DNA from: Pseudomonas sp. KU43P
GTDB taxonomy: Bacteria; Pseudomonadota; Gammaproteobacteria; Pseudomonadales; Pseudomonadaceae
Assembly: GCF_033095865.1 (NCBI RefSeq)
Contig: NZ_AP019365.1
Location: forward strand, 1,523,501-1,587,500
Direction of reading: 5' to 3'
DNA: 64,000 nucleotides
Positions 1 through 8,681 of this stretch are shown in pieces. The translations under genes were made by a program, and so were the position numbers. The notes below the pieces were generated by a model. The model saw nothing but the letters and a program-made list of their open reading frames with translations. It was not told the DNA's origin and searched no databases. How positions within the stretch are numbered: position 1 is the first letter of the stretch; every line of letters starts with the position of its first letter.

Positions 1-430
1 TCTCTTCGCGGTACACCCCCGGCGGCACCGAGATCAGGTCACGGTCGGTAAGGACGGTCTCGAAGCGCTCGCCATCCTTCTCGATGATCACCTTGAGCTT
101 GCCGCGCAACACGAAGAACACTTCCTCGACGTCGGTGTGCAGGTGGGGCGGGCCCTCGTGGCCGGCCGGGATGACCATGGTGGAGAAGGTGAAGTGCTCG
201 GACGGGATGGTGTTCATGTCGCTGCCCACGCCCGTGCCGCCGGTGCCCACGTAACGCATCTGCGCGCGGCGGAACTTGGGGTCGTAGTCGGCCTGGAACT
301 TCAGCGCGTCCCAGTCGTAGCGGCGGGTTTCATAGCGGGCGATGCGGGTCTGCATCCAGCTGGCGAGGTCGGCGTCGGCCGGGCGGTCCCAGGATTTCGG
401 GGCTTCGTTTTGCACAGAGAGGTCGGTCAT
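1..430 (-). CDS. Cupin-domain protein, 3' end cut by window edge
   Basis: This reading frame starts at the ATG at 430 and runs off the left edge, so about 143 residues are visible. The middle carries a cupin metal-binding signature of the form G-x-E-G-P-P-H-x-H followed by EEVFFVLRG, typical of single-domain cupin_2 enzymes such as aromatic-ring or diketone dioxygenases and related isomerases. It lies 15 bases downstream of the short-chain dehydrogenase and is the last visible gene of the ABC-importer unit, so it probably acts on the imported compound or a product of it. The exact reaction cannot be read from sequence. Family confident, function open. Confidence 0.8.
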   Translation of the reverse strand, partial: MTDLSVQNEAPKSWDRPADADLASWMQTRIARYETRRYDWDALKFQADYDPKFRRAQMRYVGTGGTGVGSDMNTIPSEHFTFSTMVIPAGHEGPPHLHTDVEEVFFVLRGKLKVIIEKDGERFETVLTDRDLISVPPGVYREE

Positions 431-445
431 GAAGGTCTCCTTTGC

Positions 446-1213
446 TCAGGGCATGACGAACCCGCCGTTGACCGGCAGGGTTTGTCCAGTGATGAAGCGC
501 GACAGGTCGGACAGGGCGAACAGCACCGCCCCACTGACGTCATCGGGCAGTTGCGGGCGCTGGATGGCCCGTTGTTCGGTGTACAGGCGGTGGCGGGCCT
601 CGGGCACGTAGGCGGTGGCCTCGACCAGTACCAGGCCGGGGGCGATGGCGTTGACGGTGATGTTGGCATTGCCCAGCTCGCGGGCCAGGCTGCGGGTCAT
701 GGCGATCACCGCGCCTTTGCTGGCGACATAGGCCAGCAGGTTGGGCGCGCCCCACAACGGGGTGTCGGAGGCCAGGTTGATCACCGCGCCACGGCCGCTC
801 TCACGCAGTGCCGGCAGGGCGGCGCGGGTCATCAGCCAGGTGCCGCGCACGTTGACCTGCATGACCTGGTCCCAGGTTTCGATATCCAGCTCTTCGCAGC
901 TCTTGCCGCCGGAGTTGGTGATCGAGGCGTTGTTGACCAGCCCGTCGAGGCCGCCCAGGCGCTTGACCGTGCGTTCGATGCAGGCCTCGATGGATTCGGG
1001 GCTGGCCAGGTCCAGGCTGACGCCGCTGACATCCAGGCCCATGCCGCTCAGCTCGCAGGCGGCCTGTTGCACGCGGCCGGCCAGCACATCGGCGATCACC
1101 ACCCGGGCACCGGCCTGGGCGATGGCCTGGGCGAAGGCATAGCCCAGGCCGCGGGCGCCACCGGTGACCAGCACGCGGCGGCCTTCGAGAAGGTTGTTGA
1201 AGCTGCTCATCAT
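446..1213 (-). CDS. Short-chain dehydrogenase/reductase (SDR) family oxidoreductase
   Basis: A 255-residue classical SDR, a cytosolic NAD(P)H-dependent oxidoreductase. The Rossmann glycine motif TGGARGLG is at residues 17-24, NNAS at 94-97, and the catalytic Ser149, Tyr162 and Lys166 have the standard spacing. An Asp at the end of the second strand (VVIAD) suggests preference for NAD over NADP. Two ATGs are available (1213 and 1210). The first overlaps the permease stop as ATGA, indicating translational coupling. Its place between a permease gene and a cupin gene suggests catabolism of the imported substrate. The substrate is unknown. Confidence 0.9.
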   Translation of the reverse strand: MMSSFNNLLEGRRVLVTGGARGLGYAFAQAIAQAGARVVIADVLAGRVQQAACELSGMGLDVSGVSLDLASPESIEACIERTVKRLGGLDGLVNNASITNSGGKSCEELDIETWDQVMQVNVRGTWLMTRAALPALRESGRGAVINLASDTPLWGAPNLLAYVASKGAVIAMTRSLARELGNANITVNAIAPGLVLVEATAYVPEARHRLYTEQRAIQRPQLPDDVSGAVLFALSDLSRFITGQTLPVNGGFVMP

Positions 1214-1986
1214 TGGCTACTCAGCATGGCTTTGGGGAGGTAGTGCAGGACGCGCTTCTCGGCCCAGACCACGGCGCCATAGGCGAGCACGCCGATCAGG
1301 GTGAGCATGACGATGGCGACGAACACCCCGGCGGTGTTGCCCTGGCCTTCGGCATCCACCAGCAGGAACCCCAAGCCCTGGTTGCCACCGACCAGCTCGC
1401 CGACGGTCACCCCGATCACCGCCAGGGTCGAGGCGATGCGCAGGCCGGAGAACAGCGCGGCCATGGCCGAGGGGAACTCCACCAGGCGGAAGATCTGCCA
1501 GCGGCTGGCGTTCATGGTGCGCACCAGGTTGATCATGTCCGGGTCGACGGTGCGTATGGCCGAGAGCACGTTGATCATCACCGGGAAGAACACGATGAGG
1601 ATGGCGATGAGGATCTTGGGGTAGATGGTGTAGCCGAGCCACATCACGAACAGCGGTGCGAAAGCCACCTTGGGCGCGATCTGCAGGGCCAGGATGTAGG
1701 GCGAGAGCATGGCTTCGGCGGAGGGCGAGAGGCCCAGCGACACACCGATGGCCACGCCCAGCAGGGCACCGAGGGCGAAGCCGACGATGATCTCGAAGGC
1801 GGTGATCAGGGTGTGTTCGAACAGGCCACCGGACTGCCACATGACCAGGCTTTCCTGGGCAACGCGGCTCAGTTGCGGCATGACGAACTCGGGCATGCCG
1901 ACCAGCCCCGGGCCCCATTGCCAGAGCACCAGGAACAGGACCAGCAGGGCGACGCTGCCGGCCACGGACGGGTTGAGGTTTCTCAT
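1210..1986 (-). CDS. ABC transporter permease, SsuC/TauC type
   Basis: A 258-residue inner-membrane permease with about six hydrophobic segments and the EAA-type cytoplasmic loop (EFPSAMAALFSGLRI) that docks with the ATPase. It belongs to the BPD_transp_1 family of nitrate/sulfonate/taurine importers. It sits 29 bases downstream of the binding-protein gene, overlaps the SDR start, and is preceded by AAGG about 10 bases from the ATG. The class of substrate (organic anion, often sulfonate, thiamine precursor or aromatic acid) follows from the family; the actual ligand does not. Confidence 0.9.
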   Translation of the reverse strand: MRNLNPSVAGSVALLVLFLVLWQWGPGLVGMPEFVMPQLSRVAQESLVMWQSGGLFEHTLITAFEIIVGFALGALLGVAIGVSLGLSPSAEAMLSPYILALQIAPKVAFAPLFVMWLGYTIYPKILIAILIVFFPVMINVLSAIRTVDPDMINLVRTMNASRWQIFRLVEFPSAMAALFSGLRIASTLAVIGVTVGELVGGNQGLGFLLVDAEGQGNTAGVFVAIVMLTLIGVLAYGAVVWAEKRVLHYLPKAMLSSQ

Positions 1987-2015
1987 CGGGCGATTACCTT
2001 GTTATGGCCACGGCT

Positions 2016-3017
2016 TCACTTGGCCGCAGTGTTGGTTTCGATGAACTGGTTGCTGTAGAGCTCGTCGAGCTTGGGCTCGCGGGTGACGATGCCTTCGCTG
2101 ACGTAGAACTTGCGCACGGTGTCCAGGCGCGCTGGGTCGATGCGCCCGAGCACCGGCTGGCCGGCGTAGACGTACTCCACGTACAGGCGCAGGGTTTTCT
2201 CCAGTGAGGCTTCCTTGCCGGCATAGGCGGGGACGGCGCGGGCGAAGGTGGCGGCGGCGGCCTTGGGGTCGTCGATGATGTCCTGCAACCCGTGCAGGGT
2301 GGCCTGGACCACACCGCGGACGATCTGCGGGTGATGTTCGATGGCGTCGTCGGAGGCGAGGATCGCCTGGGCCATGCTTTCGAACACCTGCTCACGCGGG
2401 ATCAGCGCGTACTTGAGCCCGGCGTCCTCGGCATTGACCACCCAGTCCGGCACCCCGGCCATGGCCTGGGCCTTGCTGGCCGAGAACAGTTGCCACACGC
2501 CCGACGGGCCGGCGGCCTGGATATCCACGTCGTCCTTGCTCAGGCCCGCCTTGCGCAGCGAGGCGAGCAGGGCGTAGTAGGTGGTGTCGGAGTAGGACAT
2601 CACGGTCAGGGTCTTGCCCTTGAGCTGCTGGATCGACTGGATGTTTTCGCCGGCGTTGGTGGCGATCATGGTCACGCCGCCGCCTCCGAGCACAGCCACC
2701 GCGCGCACCGGGATGCCGTTGGGGCGAACGATGATCGGCGTGTCGCCGATGGCTCCGCCGACCAGGGCGTTGCCGGCGCCGATCTGCTTGGCCACATCGA
2801 CCCCGCCCTTGGCGGCGATGAAGGTAAGGTCCAGGCCCTGCGCCTGGTAGTAGCCCTTTTCCTTGGCGATGATCCACGGCGCGAACGCCGGCAGGCTGGG
2901 CGGGGCAGGCAGCAGGTAGGTGACCTTGGTCGGCTCGGCCTGGGCCTGGGTGGCCAGGCCCAGGGCGAGGGCGGCCAAGGCGCTGTATGCCACGCGCTTG
3001 AGGTGTGTGGTGAACAT
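2016..3017 (-). CDS. ABC transporter substrate-binding protein, NMT1/SsuA type
   Basis: A 333-residue periplasmic binding protein. A Sec signal peptide covers about residues 1-27 (Lys/Arg start, Ala-rich core, cleavage after AQA). The mature part has the NMT1/THI5-like fold markers: PAPPSLPAFAPWIIAKEKGYY, a DVAKQIGAGNALVGGAIGDTP block and LKGKTLTVMSYSDTTYYALL. Such proteins deliver sulfonates, taurine, pyrimidine precursors or aromatic acids to an SsuC-type permease. GGGAG lies at good spacing ahead of the ATG. The gene is between the ATPase and permease genes, so the three encode one importer. Confidence 0.9.
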   Translation of the reverse strand: MFTTHLKRVAYSALAALALGLATQAQAEPTKVTYLLPAPPSLPAFAPWIIAKEKGYYQAQGLDLTFIAAKGGVDVAKQIGAGNALVGGAIGDTPIIVRPNGIPVRAVAVLGGGGVTMIATNAGENIQSIQQLKGKTLTVMSYSDTTYYALLASLRKAGLSKDDVDIQAAGPSGVWQLFSASKAQAMAGVPDWVVNAEDAGLKYALIPREQVFESMAQAILASDDAIEHHPQIVRGVVQATLHGLQDIIDDPKAAAATFARAVPAYAGKEASLEKTLRLYVEYVYAGQPVLGRIDPARLDTVRKFYVSEGIVTREPKLDELYSNQFIETNTAAK

Positions 3018-3048
3018 GCTAACTCCCGGGTGATGTGGGGGGCGTCGG

Positions 3049-3900
3049 TCAGTGCAGGTCGAGGTCTTCGCCGACCTTCAGCAGATCCATCAGGCGGCCG
3101 GCCAGCGGGCCGATTTCCGGCAGCTTGCGGCGCTCCAATGGGTTGTTGCGGTAGGGCAGGTCGATCTCGATTTCCTCGATGATCGTGCCGGGGCGTGCAC
3201 TCATCACCAGCAGGCGGTCGGACAGCGCAATGGCCTCGACCAGGTCGTGGGTGATGAACAGCGCGGTCTTCTTTTCCTCGAACAGCATCTGTGCCAAATC
3301 CTGCTGCAGGATCATCTTGGTCTGTGCATCCAGGGCCGAGAACGGCTCGTCGAGAAACAGCACCTGCGGGTCGATGGCCAGGGTGCGGGCCAGCGCGGCG
3401 CGCTGGCGCATGCCACCGGACAGCTGGAACGGGTAGTGGTCGGCAAAGCCTTGCAGGTGGCAGCGCTTGAGCAGATCCTCGGCGATGACCTTGCGCTGGG
3501 CGGCGGGCATGCCCTGGATCTCCAGGCCCAGTTCGACGTTGCGGCGGATGCTGCGCCACGGCATGAGCAGGTCTTTCTGCAGCATGAAGGCGACCTTGGG
3601 CACCGGGCCGTTGACGGCTTCACCGCTGACCAGCACCTCGCCTTCGGTGGGGCGGTACAGGCCGGAGCCCATGTTGAGGATGGTGCTCTTGCCGCAACCG
3701 GATGGGCCGATGATGGACACCACTTCGCCGCGACGGATCTGGAAGTTGACGTTGCGAATGGCGAATGGCGCATCCGGCTGACCTTTGGCGGGGAAGGCCT
3801 TGCCGACGTTGCGGAATTCGATTTCCGTCGGCGCCTGGTCGCTGTTGCGTTGCGGCTCGTGCCACTGCGGAGCGATTGCGTACATCTCTTTCACAGCCAT
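3049..3900 (-). CDS. ABC transporter ATP-binding protein, SsuB/TauB type
   Basis: A 283-residue ATPase, first gene of the importer unit. Walker A is GPSGCGKST at 65-73, the signature LSGGM starts at residue 160, and Walker B LFLDEP is at 181-186, followed by the D-loop SALD. An N-terminal extension of about 30 residues precedes the ABC domain, and the C-terminal tail after the H-loop (FITHD) resembles sulfonate and nitrate importers. A sigma-54-like promoter lies about 45-60 bases upstream. It energises uptake through the permease and binding protein encoded directly downstream. Confidence 0.92.
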   Translation of the reverse strand: MAVKEMYAIAPQWHEPQRNSDQAPTEIEFRNVGKAFPAKGQPDAPFAIRNVNFQIRRGEVVSIIGPSGCGKSTILNMGSGLYRPTEGEVLVSGEAVNGPVPKVAFMLQKDLLMPWRSIRRNVELGLEIQGMPAAQRKVIAEDLLKRCHLQGFADHYPFQLSGGMRQRAALARTLAIDPQVLFLDEPFSALDAQTKMILQQDLAQMLFEEKKTALFITHDLVEAIALSDRLLVMSARPGTIIEEIEIDLPYRNNPLERRKLPEIGPLAGRLMDLLKVGEDLDLH

Positions 3901-3943
3901 GGGAGCGTTCTCTGGTCTGTTTTATAGGTGATACGCCGTTTAG

Positions 3944-3959
3944 TGCATGAACAATGCCA
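3944..3959 (-). promoter_or_regulatory. Candidate sigma-54 (RpoN) promoter for the importer operon
   Basis: On the minus strand this reads TGGCATTGTTCATGCA, with GG and GC separated by exactly ten bases, as in the -24/-12 elements of RpoN promoters. Fifteen of the positions are compatible with the loose consensus TGGCAY-R-N4-WTGCA. Transcription would begin near 3934, giving a leader of about 34 bases before the ATPase ATG at 3900. No enhancer-binding protein gene is adjacent. This is a pattern match only. Confidence 0.4.
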
Positions 3960-4071
3960 GCTGTAAAATTTCCCTCAAATATTTAGAAATTACTTATTTA
4001 TTAACAAGTTGCAGAGTTTTGTGAGTTTTGTTGTTGTTTTATATATGAAACAAGGTTTTCTATATGGCACG

Positions 4072-4127
4072 AAAATGCCCAGCAACTGAGCATGAGGCGA
4101 TGCTCGTGCGTGGTTGCTGGGCATTTT
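4072..4127 (-). terminator. Large two-tier stem-loop, likely terminator of the 4803-5684 gene
   Basis: A 15-base inverted repeat (AAAATGCCCAGCAAC and its complement, 4072-4086 and 4113-4127) encloses a second hairpin (GAGCAT/ATGCTC, 4088-4105). The arms end in A4 and T4, so it could terminate on either strand. It lies between the exporter gene ending at 4803 and the start of the importer operon at 3900. The 28-bp array is therefore probably transcribed as part of the exporter's 3' tail. Confidence 0.6.
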
Positions 4128-4175
4128 GGGTAACGTGAAAAGTGGCGTGGTTTCGCAGGTGAAACAGTGCTGGAT

Positions 4176-4778
4176 TCATCGCCGGCAAGCCGGCTCCCAC
4201 AAGGGCAGCGCTGGTCTTTTGTGGAAGCAAGGGCAGCGCTGGTCTTTTGTGGAAGCAAGGGCAGCGCTGGTCTTTTGTGGAAGCAAGGGCAGCGCTGGTC
4301 TTTTGTGGAAGCAAGGGCAGCGCTGGTCTTTTGTGGAAGCAAGGGCAGCGCTGGTCTTTTGTGGAAGCAAGGGCAGCGCTGGTCTTTTGTGGAAGCAAGG
4401 GCAGCGCTGGTCTTTTGTGGAAGCAAGGGCAGCGCTGGTCTTTTGTGGAAGCAAGGGCAGCGCTGGTCTTTTGTGGAAGCAAGGGCAGCGCTGGTCTTTT
4501 GTGGAAGCAAGGGCAGCGCTGGTCTTTTGTGGAAGCAAGGGCAGCGCTGGTCTTTTGTGGAAGCAAGGGCAGCGCTGGTCTTTTGTGGAAGCAAGGGCAG
4601 CGCTGGTCTTTTGTGGAAGCAAGGGCAGCGCTGGTCTTTTGTGGAAGCAAGGGCAGCGCTGGTCTTTTGTGGAAGCAAGGGCAGCGCTGATCTTTTGTGG
4701 AAGCAGTGGCAGCACTGATCTTTTGTGGAAGCAAGGACAGCAATGTCTTTTGTGGGAGCTGGCTTGCCAGCGATTGGG
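4176..4778. repeat. REP doublet (REPIN) whose spacer holds the 28-bp array
   Basis: The left REP arm is at 4176-4202 (core GCCGGCAAGCCGGC then TCCCAC) and the inverted right arm is at 4751-4778 (GTGGGAGC then a variant core TGGCTTGCCA). Elsewhere in this window the two arms are separated by about 5-50 bases. Here they are about 550 bases apart because the spacer is filled by the tandem array. Confidence 0.85.
4201..4759. repeat. 28-bp minisatellite, 20 units, 17 identical
   Basis: The unit AAGGGCAGCGCTGGTCTTTT plus GTGGAAGC repeats every 28 bases from 4201. Units 1-17 (4201-4676) are identical. Unit 18 (4677) has one change, unit 19 (4705) several, and unit 20 (4733, 27 bases) merges into the right REP arm. 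The unit tail TTTTGTGGAAGC resembles the start of that arm (TTTTGTGGGAGC), so the unit looks derived from the REP junction. The 28-base period is not a multiple of three and is stop-free in several frames, so long open frames here are artefacts, not genes. Confidence 0.97.
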
Positions 4779-4802
4779 CTGCACAGCAGCCCCTACGATC
4801 GA

Positions 4803-5684
4803 TCAGGCACTACGCCGCGCAGGCTTGAGCACCAGCCATAGCGCCGCAGCAATCAGCAACCCGCCATACAGGTGCCCCATCGACAGCGGCTCATCCAGTA
4901 GCCATGCGCCCCACAGCACGCCGAACACCGGAATCAGGAACGTCACGGTGCTGGCCTTGACCGGCCCGATCTCGGCCAGCAGGCGGAAGTACAGGATGTA
5001 GGCGAAAGCGGTGCACAACAGCCCCAGGCCCAGCAGTGACATCCACACCTGCCAGCCGCCCCAGCTGGCAGGTGGCTGGGTCAGTGCGCTCCAGGCGAAC
5101 AACGGGGTCATCATCAGCGTGGCGCCGAGCATGCTGCCCAAGGCCGAGAGGCGGCTGTCCAGGCCACTGATCCAGCGCCGGGCGAGGAACCCGGCAAAGC
5201 CGTAGCAGGTGGTCGCCGCCAGGCAGGCCAGGGCGCCTTGCAGCAACGCCATATCCACGGCCACCGGGCCGGCGCCGCTGAGGATGCCGACGCCGAACAG
5301 GCCAAGGAAGATGCCGCACAGTTTTGCCGGTGTCATCGCCTCACGGAAGAACAACGCGCCGATCAACACGCCCATCAGCGGTGTGGTGGCATTGAAGATC
5401 GCCGAGTAGCCCGCCGGCAGCACCTGCGCTGCCACCGAATAGAAGGTGGCCGGGATCCCTGAGTTGATCATGCCCAGTACCAGGCAGGCGCCGAGTTTGC
5501 CTTCGAAGTTCCAGCGCACGCGGGCGGCGGCGAGCATGGCGATCAGGCCCAGGCAGGCGATGGATACGCGGAAGAAGGCGGTCGGCACGGTGCCCAGTTC
5601 GGGGGCGATGATGCGCATGAACAGGAAGCTCGCCCCCCAGACAGCGGCAAGGGTCAGCAGGCGGGTCAGGGCGATGGGGCTCAC
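4803..5684 (-). CDS. EamA/DMT-family transporter
   Basis: A 293-residue inner-membrane protein with about ten transmembrane segments arranged as two EamA halves; the second half begins near LACLAATTCYGFAGFLARRW. Such proteins export metabolites or amino acids. I chose the GTG at 5684 because GGAGA lies 8 bases upstream. Longer starts back to 5795 would translate a REP-containing intergenic stretch and add an unlikely hydrophilic leader. The REP-flanked array follows its stop, and a large hairpin at 4072-4127 is the first good terminator downstream. Substrate unknown. Confidence 0.85.
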   Translation of the reverse strand: MSPIALTRLLTLAAVWGASFLFMRIIAPELGTVPTAFFRVSIACLGLIAMLAAARVRWNFEGKLGACLVLGMINSGIPATFYSVAAQVLPAGYSAIFNATTPLMGVLIGALFFREAMTPAKLCGIFLGLFGVGILSGAGPVAVDMALLQGALACLAATTCYGFAGFLARRWISGLDSRLSALGSMLGATLMMTPLFAWSALTQPPASWGGWQVWMSLLGLGLLCTAFAYILYFRLLAEIGPVKASTVTFLIPVFGVLWGAWLLDEPLSMGHLYGGLLIAAALWLVLKPARRSA

Positions 5685-5809
5685 AGCGGTCTCCAGGTAC
5701 AAGGCAGGGCGCGAGTGTACGCGAGGGGGGGAGGTGGGTTCTTGTGCTTTCTTGCGGTGTGAATCTGTTCCCCACGGGTACAACGCAAGCCTCAAGGGTG
5801 TGATCTCCC

Positions 5810-5839
5810 TGCGGGAGCCGGCTTGCCGGCGATGAGGCC
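5810..5839 (-). repeat. Single REP element
   Basis: One REP arm in the GTGGGAGCC-type orientation (here GCGGGAGCC) with the core GCCGGCTTGCCGGC. No partner arm is visible. It lies between the divergent exporter and aceK genes. Confidence 0.85.
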
Positions 5840-5906
5840 TCCAGGCCTCGCAAAACGCCAGGGGCGACTAAGCTGTCTATCTCACCCCCTCAGCGAGGTG
5901 TCTCGC

Positions 5907-7616
5907 ATGACCGAGCACTGGCCTGCCGGCGAAATCGCCCGGATGATCCTCGACGGCTTCGACGACTACCGCGAGCACTTTCGCCGCATCACCCTCGGCG
6001 CCCGCGAGCGCTTCGAGCAGGCTCGCTGGCAGGAGAGCCAGCGGGCAGCCGCTGCGCGGATCAACCTTTATGAGCGCAAGGTGCGGGAGGTCAATGGCTG
6101 GCTGCGTGATGGCTTCGATGACGAGGTGCTGCTGCAGGTCGAGCAATGGCCGCTGGTCAAAAGCGCCTACATCCGGTTGATCGACCCGCGCCTGGACGAT
6201 GAGCTGGCGGAAACCTGGTACAACTCGCTGTTCTGCAGCCTGTTCAGCCACGACCAAATCAGCGATGGCTGCATGTTCATCCACACCACACGGCCCTCGA
6301 TGCGTGGCCATGAGCGGGCTGCGCAGACCCGCACCTACCGGCTTGAAGCCAACCTCAATGGCCTGCTGCGGGCGATCTTCGCCGACCACGCGTTCGCCTA
6401 CGGTGACCTGGAAGGCGACCTGTCACGCCTCGAAGAGCAGTTGCGCGAATGCCTGCCGGACTGGGTATGCAAGGACCGGGCGCTGGCCGTGGAGCTGTTC
6501 GTGCCGGTGCTGTACCGCAACAAGGGGGCCTACTTGGTCGGCCGGCTGTACAACGCCGACGAGCAATGGCCGCTGGTGATTCCGCTGCTGCACCGTGAGG
6601 GCCATGGCATCGAGGCCGATGCGCTGATCACCGACGAGGCTGAGGTGTCGATCATCTTCTCCTTCACCCGCTCGTATTTCATGGTCGATGTGCCGGTGCC
6701 GGCAGAGTTCGTCAACTTTCTCAAGCGCATCCTGCCGGGCAAGCACGTTGCCGAACTGTATACGTCGATCGGCTTCTACAAACATGGCAAGTCGGAGTTC
6801 TATCGGGCGCTGATCAATCACCTGGCCAACAGCGACGACCGTTTCGTCATGGCTCCCGGGGTGCGCGGGATGGTCATGAGCGTGTTCACCCTGCCGGGCT
6901 TCAACACCGTGTTCAAGATCATCAAGGACCGCTTCTCACCGTCCAAGACTGTCGACCGCGCCACGGTGATCGACAAGTACCGCCTGGTGAAGAGCGTCGA
7001 CCGTGTGGGGCGCATGGCCGATACCCAGGAGTTCGCCGATTTTCGTTTTCCGCGTGGCAAGTTCGAGCCCGATTGCCTGGCCGAACTGCTGGAAGTAGCG
7101 CCGTCCACCGTGGCCCTGGAAGGCGATACGGTGCTGATCCGCCACTGCTGGACGGAGCGGCGCATGGTGCCGCTCAACCTTTACCTGGAACAGGCCAGCG
7201 AGGCCCAGGTACTTGAAGCGCTCGAGGATTACGGGCTGGCGATCAAGCAACTGGCGGCGGCGAACATCTTTCCCGGCGACATGCTGCTGAAGAACTTTGG
7301 CGTTACCCGGCATGGCCGCGTGGTGTTCTACGACTATGACGAGATCAGCTACCTGACCGAGGTTAATTTCCGCCACATTCCGCCGCCGCGCTATCCAGAG
7401 GACGAGATGTCGGGTGAGCCGTGGTACTCCATCGGGCCGCACGATGTGTTTCCCGAGGAATTCCCGCCGTTCCTGTTCGCTGATATCGGCCAGCGGCGGT
7501 TGTTCAGCCGCTTGCATGGGGAGCTGTATGACGCCGATTACTGGAAAGGGCTGCAGGCGGCGATCCGGGACGGGAAGGTGATCGATGTGTTTCCGTATCG
7601 GCGCAAAGGGCGATGA
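5907..7616 (+). CDS. aceK: Isocitrate dehydrogenase kinase/phosphatase
   Basis: A 569-residue cytosolic bifunctional enzyme that phosphorylates and dephosphorylates isocitrate dehydrogenase, switching carbon between the TCA cycle and the glyoxylate bypass. The ATP-binding loop [13 protein letters not shown] is at 317-329, the conserved Lys at about 340 (FKIIKD), and the kinase/phosphatase active region [14 protein letters not shown] then [10 protein letters not shown] at 457-482. Length matches the family. I start at the ATG at 5907 ([10 protein letters not shown]); the open frame extends upstream to 5823 through a REP element, which is unlikely to be translated. As usual in pseudomonads the gene is separate from aceA and aceB. 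Confidence 0.97.
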   Translation: MTEHWPAGEIARMILDGFDDYREHFRRITLGARERFEQARWQESQRAAAARINLYERKVREVNGWLRDGFDDEVLLQVEQWPLVKSAYIRLIDPRLDDELAETWYNSLFCSLFSHDQISDGCMFIHTTRPSMRGHERAAQTRTYRLEANLNGLLRAIFADHAFAYGDLEGDLSRLEEQLRECLPDWVCKDRALAVELFVPVLYRNKGAYLVGRLYNADEQWPLVIPLLHREGHGIEADALITDEAEVSIIFSFTRSYFMVDVPVPAEFVNFLKRILPGKHVAELYTSIGFYKHGKSEFYRALINHLANSDDRFVMAPGVRGMVMSVFTLPGFNTVFKIIKDRFSPSKTVDRATVIDKYRLVKSVDRVGRMADTQEFADFRFPRGKFEPDCLAELLEVAPSTVALEGDTVLIRHCWTERRMVPLNLYLEQASEAQVLEALEDYGLAIKQLAAANIFPGDMLLKNFGVTRHGRVVFYDYDEISYLTEVNFRHIPPPRYPEDEMSGEPWYSIGPHDVFPEEFPPFLFADIGQRRLFSRLHGELYDADYWKGLQAAIRDGKVIDVFPYRRKGR

Positions 7617-7634
7617 TTTTTGTTTGGCTGGGCT

Positions 7635-7682
7635 GGCCCTATCGCCGGCAAGCCGGCTCCTAAGAGGTACTGCGATAGGGCC
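7635..7682. repeat. REP element with a remnant partner arm
   Basis: A full forward arm (GGCCCTATCGCCGGCAAGCC onward, 7635-7662) is followed within 10 bases by only the tail of an inverted arm, GCGATAGGGCC (7672-7682). It lies between the convergent aceK and lipoprotein genes. Confidence 0.85.
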
Positions 7683-7690
7683 GGGCCTGA

Positions 7691-8551
7691 TCAACCCTTC
7701 ATGCACTTGAGCTCACTGAAGTCGGTACGCACTTTGGCCAACTGCTCCTGCAGGAACTGACGCTGCGCCGGCGTGCTCTGGTGCAGCAGGTCGACCAGCA
7801 GGCTGCGTGACTGTTGCTCGCTGTTCTGAAAGGCGATGCGGTACTCCGGCGTCCATAGGCTTTCCTTGCGTTGCAGCAGTTGCGCCAGGCGCGGCTCGAA
7901 GCTTTGGTCGGTGCGCTGGTTCATCGCCAGCAGCAACTGCTGCTGCCAATGCGCGCGGTTGGCGATCGACTCGCGGTTCTGGTCACCCAGTGCCTGCGAC
8001 CAGGCCAGCACCCGCAGGCGCTGGGCGGCAGTGAGCTCGCCGAACCAGGGGGTGAGGCGTTTTTCCATGCGCTCGGCGCGGCGGGCAATCTGCTTGGGCA
8101 GGGGCGTATCGGCGTACAGCTTCTGGCGCTCGCTGATGTCTTCACGGAACGCTTCGCGCATTTTCGTGACCTGCGCATCGCTCATCCCGCGCAGCAGCTC
8201 GGTGGCCGAAGGGGTGATCTGTTCGGCGACGCGGCCGATCGCCTGGCGGGCTTCGGCGGTACGCTGCTGCAGGGCCTGGTCGGTGACCTGGTCCTCGGCC
8301 ACCATGTCGCGCACCCGGTCGAGCCAGTCCAGATAGCCCGGCAGTTGCGTCTGGCAATGCCAAGCGAGGTGTTTTTTCAGCCGTTCGTCGAGCAATGCCT
8401 TCTGCTCGCGGTTCATGGCCAGGTAGTCGCCCAACGACCAGGGCACCAACCGGTCAAGGTTGCGGTAGGCCAGGTCGATGCGAGTGCAGGCCGCCAGTGC
8501 CAGGGCGAAGCCTAGGATGATGAGCAGGGCTTTGGACAGGCGTAGAGGCAT
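7691..8551 (-). CDS. DUF6279-type lipoprotein
   Basis: A 286-residue probable lipoprotein. The start at 8551 gives a classic leader (MPLRLSKALLIILGFALALAAC) with lipobox LAAC, so Cys22 would be lipidated. The rest is helical and charged, with a YRNLDRLVPWSLGDY segment just after the anchor that I associate with the DUF6279 family. Function is not established. The longer frame from 8578 only adds residues ahead of the signal peptide. It is transcribed toward aceK and away from the CvfB-type gene. Confidence 0.85.
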   Translation of the reverse strand: MPLRLSKALLIILGFALALAACTRIDLAYRNLDRLVPWSLGDYLAMNREQKALLDERLKKHLAWHCQTQLPGYLDWLDRVRDMVAEDQVTDQALQQRTAEARQAIGRVAEQITPSATELLRGMSDAQVTKMREAFREDISERQKLYADTPLPKQIARRAERMEKRLTPWFGELTAAQRLRVLAWSQALGDQNRESIANRAHWQQQLLLAMNQRTDQSFEPRLAQLLQRKESLWTPEYRIAFQNSEQQSRSLLVDLLHQSTPAQRQFLQEQLAKVRTDFSELKCMKG

Positions 8552-8681
8552 GTGCTGATCCTTGCAGTGGCTGGCCACTCGGTAGACGCAAGGACCACAC
8601 GACGGTTCCGCCGAATCAGCGGTGGGGCATCGCGTGGGCTTCAGGTGTAGAATAGCCGCCTTGTCTTGAGGAACATCGGAA

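Noticed and set aside
3930..4070. Horizontal transfer mark in the AT-rich stretch before the importer operon
   Set aside because: Only about 140 bases, no integrase, tRNA or repeat edge; more easily a promoter region.
4201..4759. CRISPR-like array
   Set aside because: Units are directly adjacent with no unique spacers, and there is no cas gene or leader.
4001..5001. Several 150-295-residue open frames on both strands through the 28-bp array
   Set aside because: They only translate the 28-bp unit in shifted phases (period 28 residues) and have no ribosome sites; an expected artefact of a repeat whose length is not a multiple of three and lacks stops.
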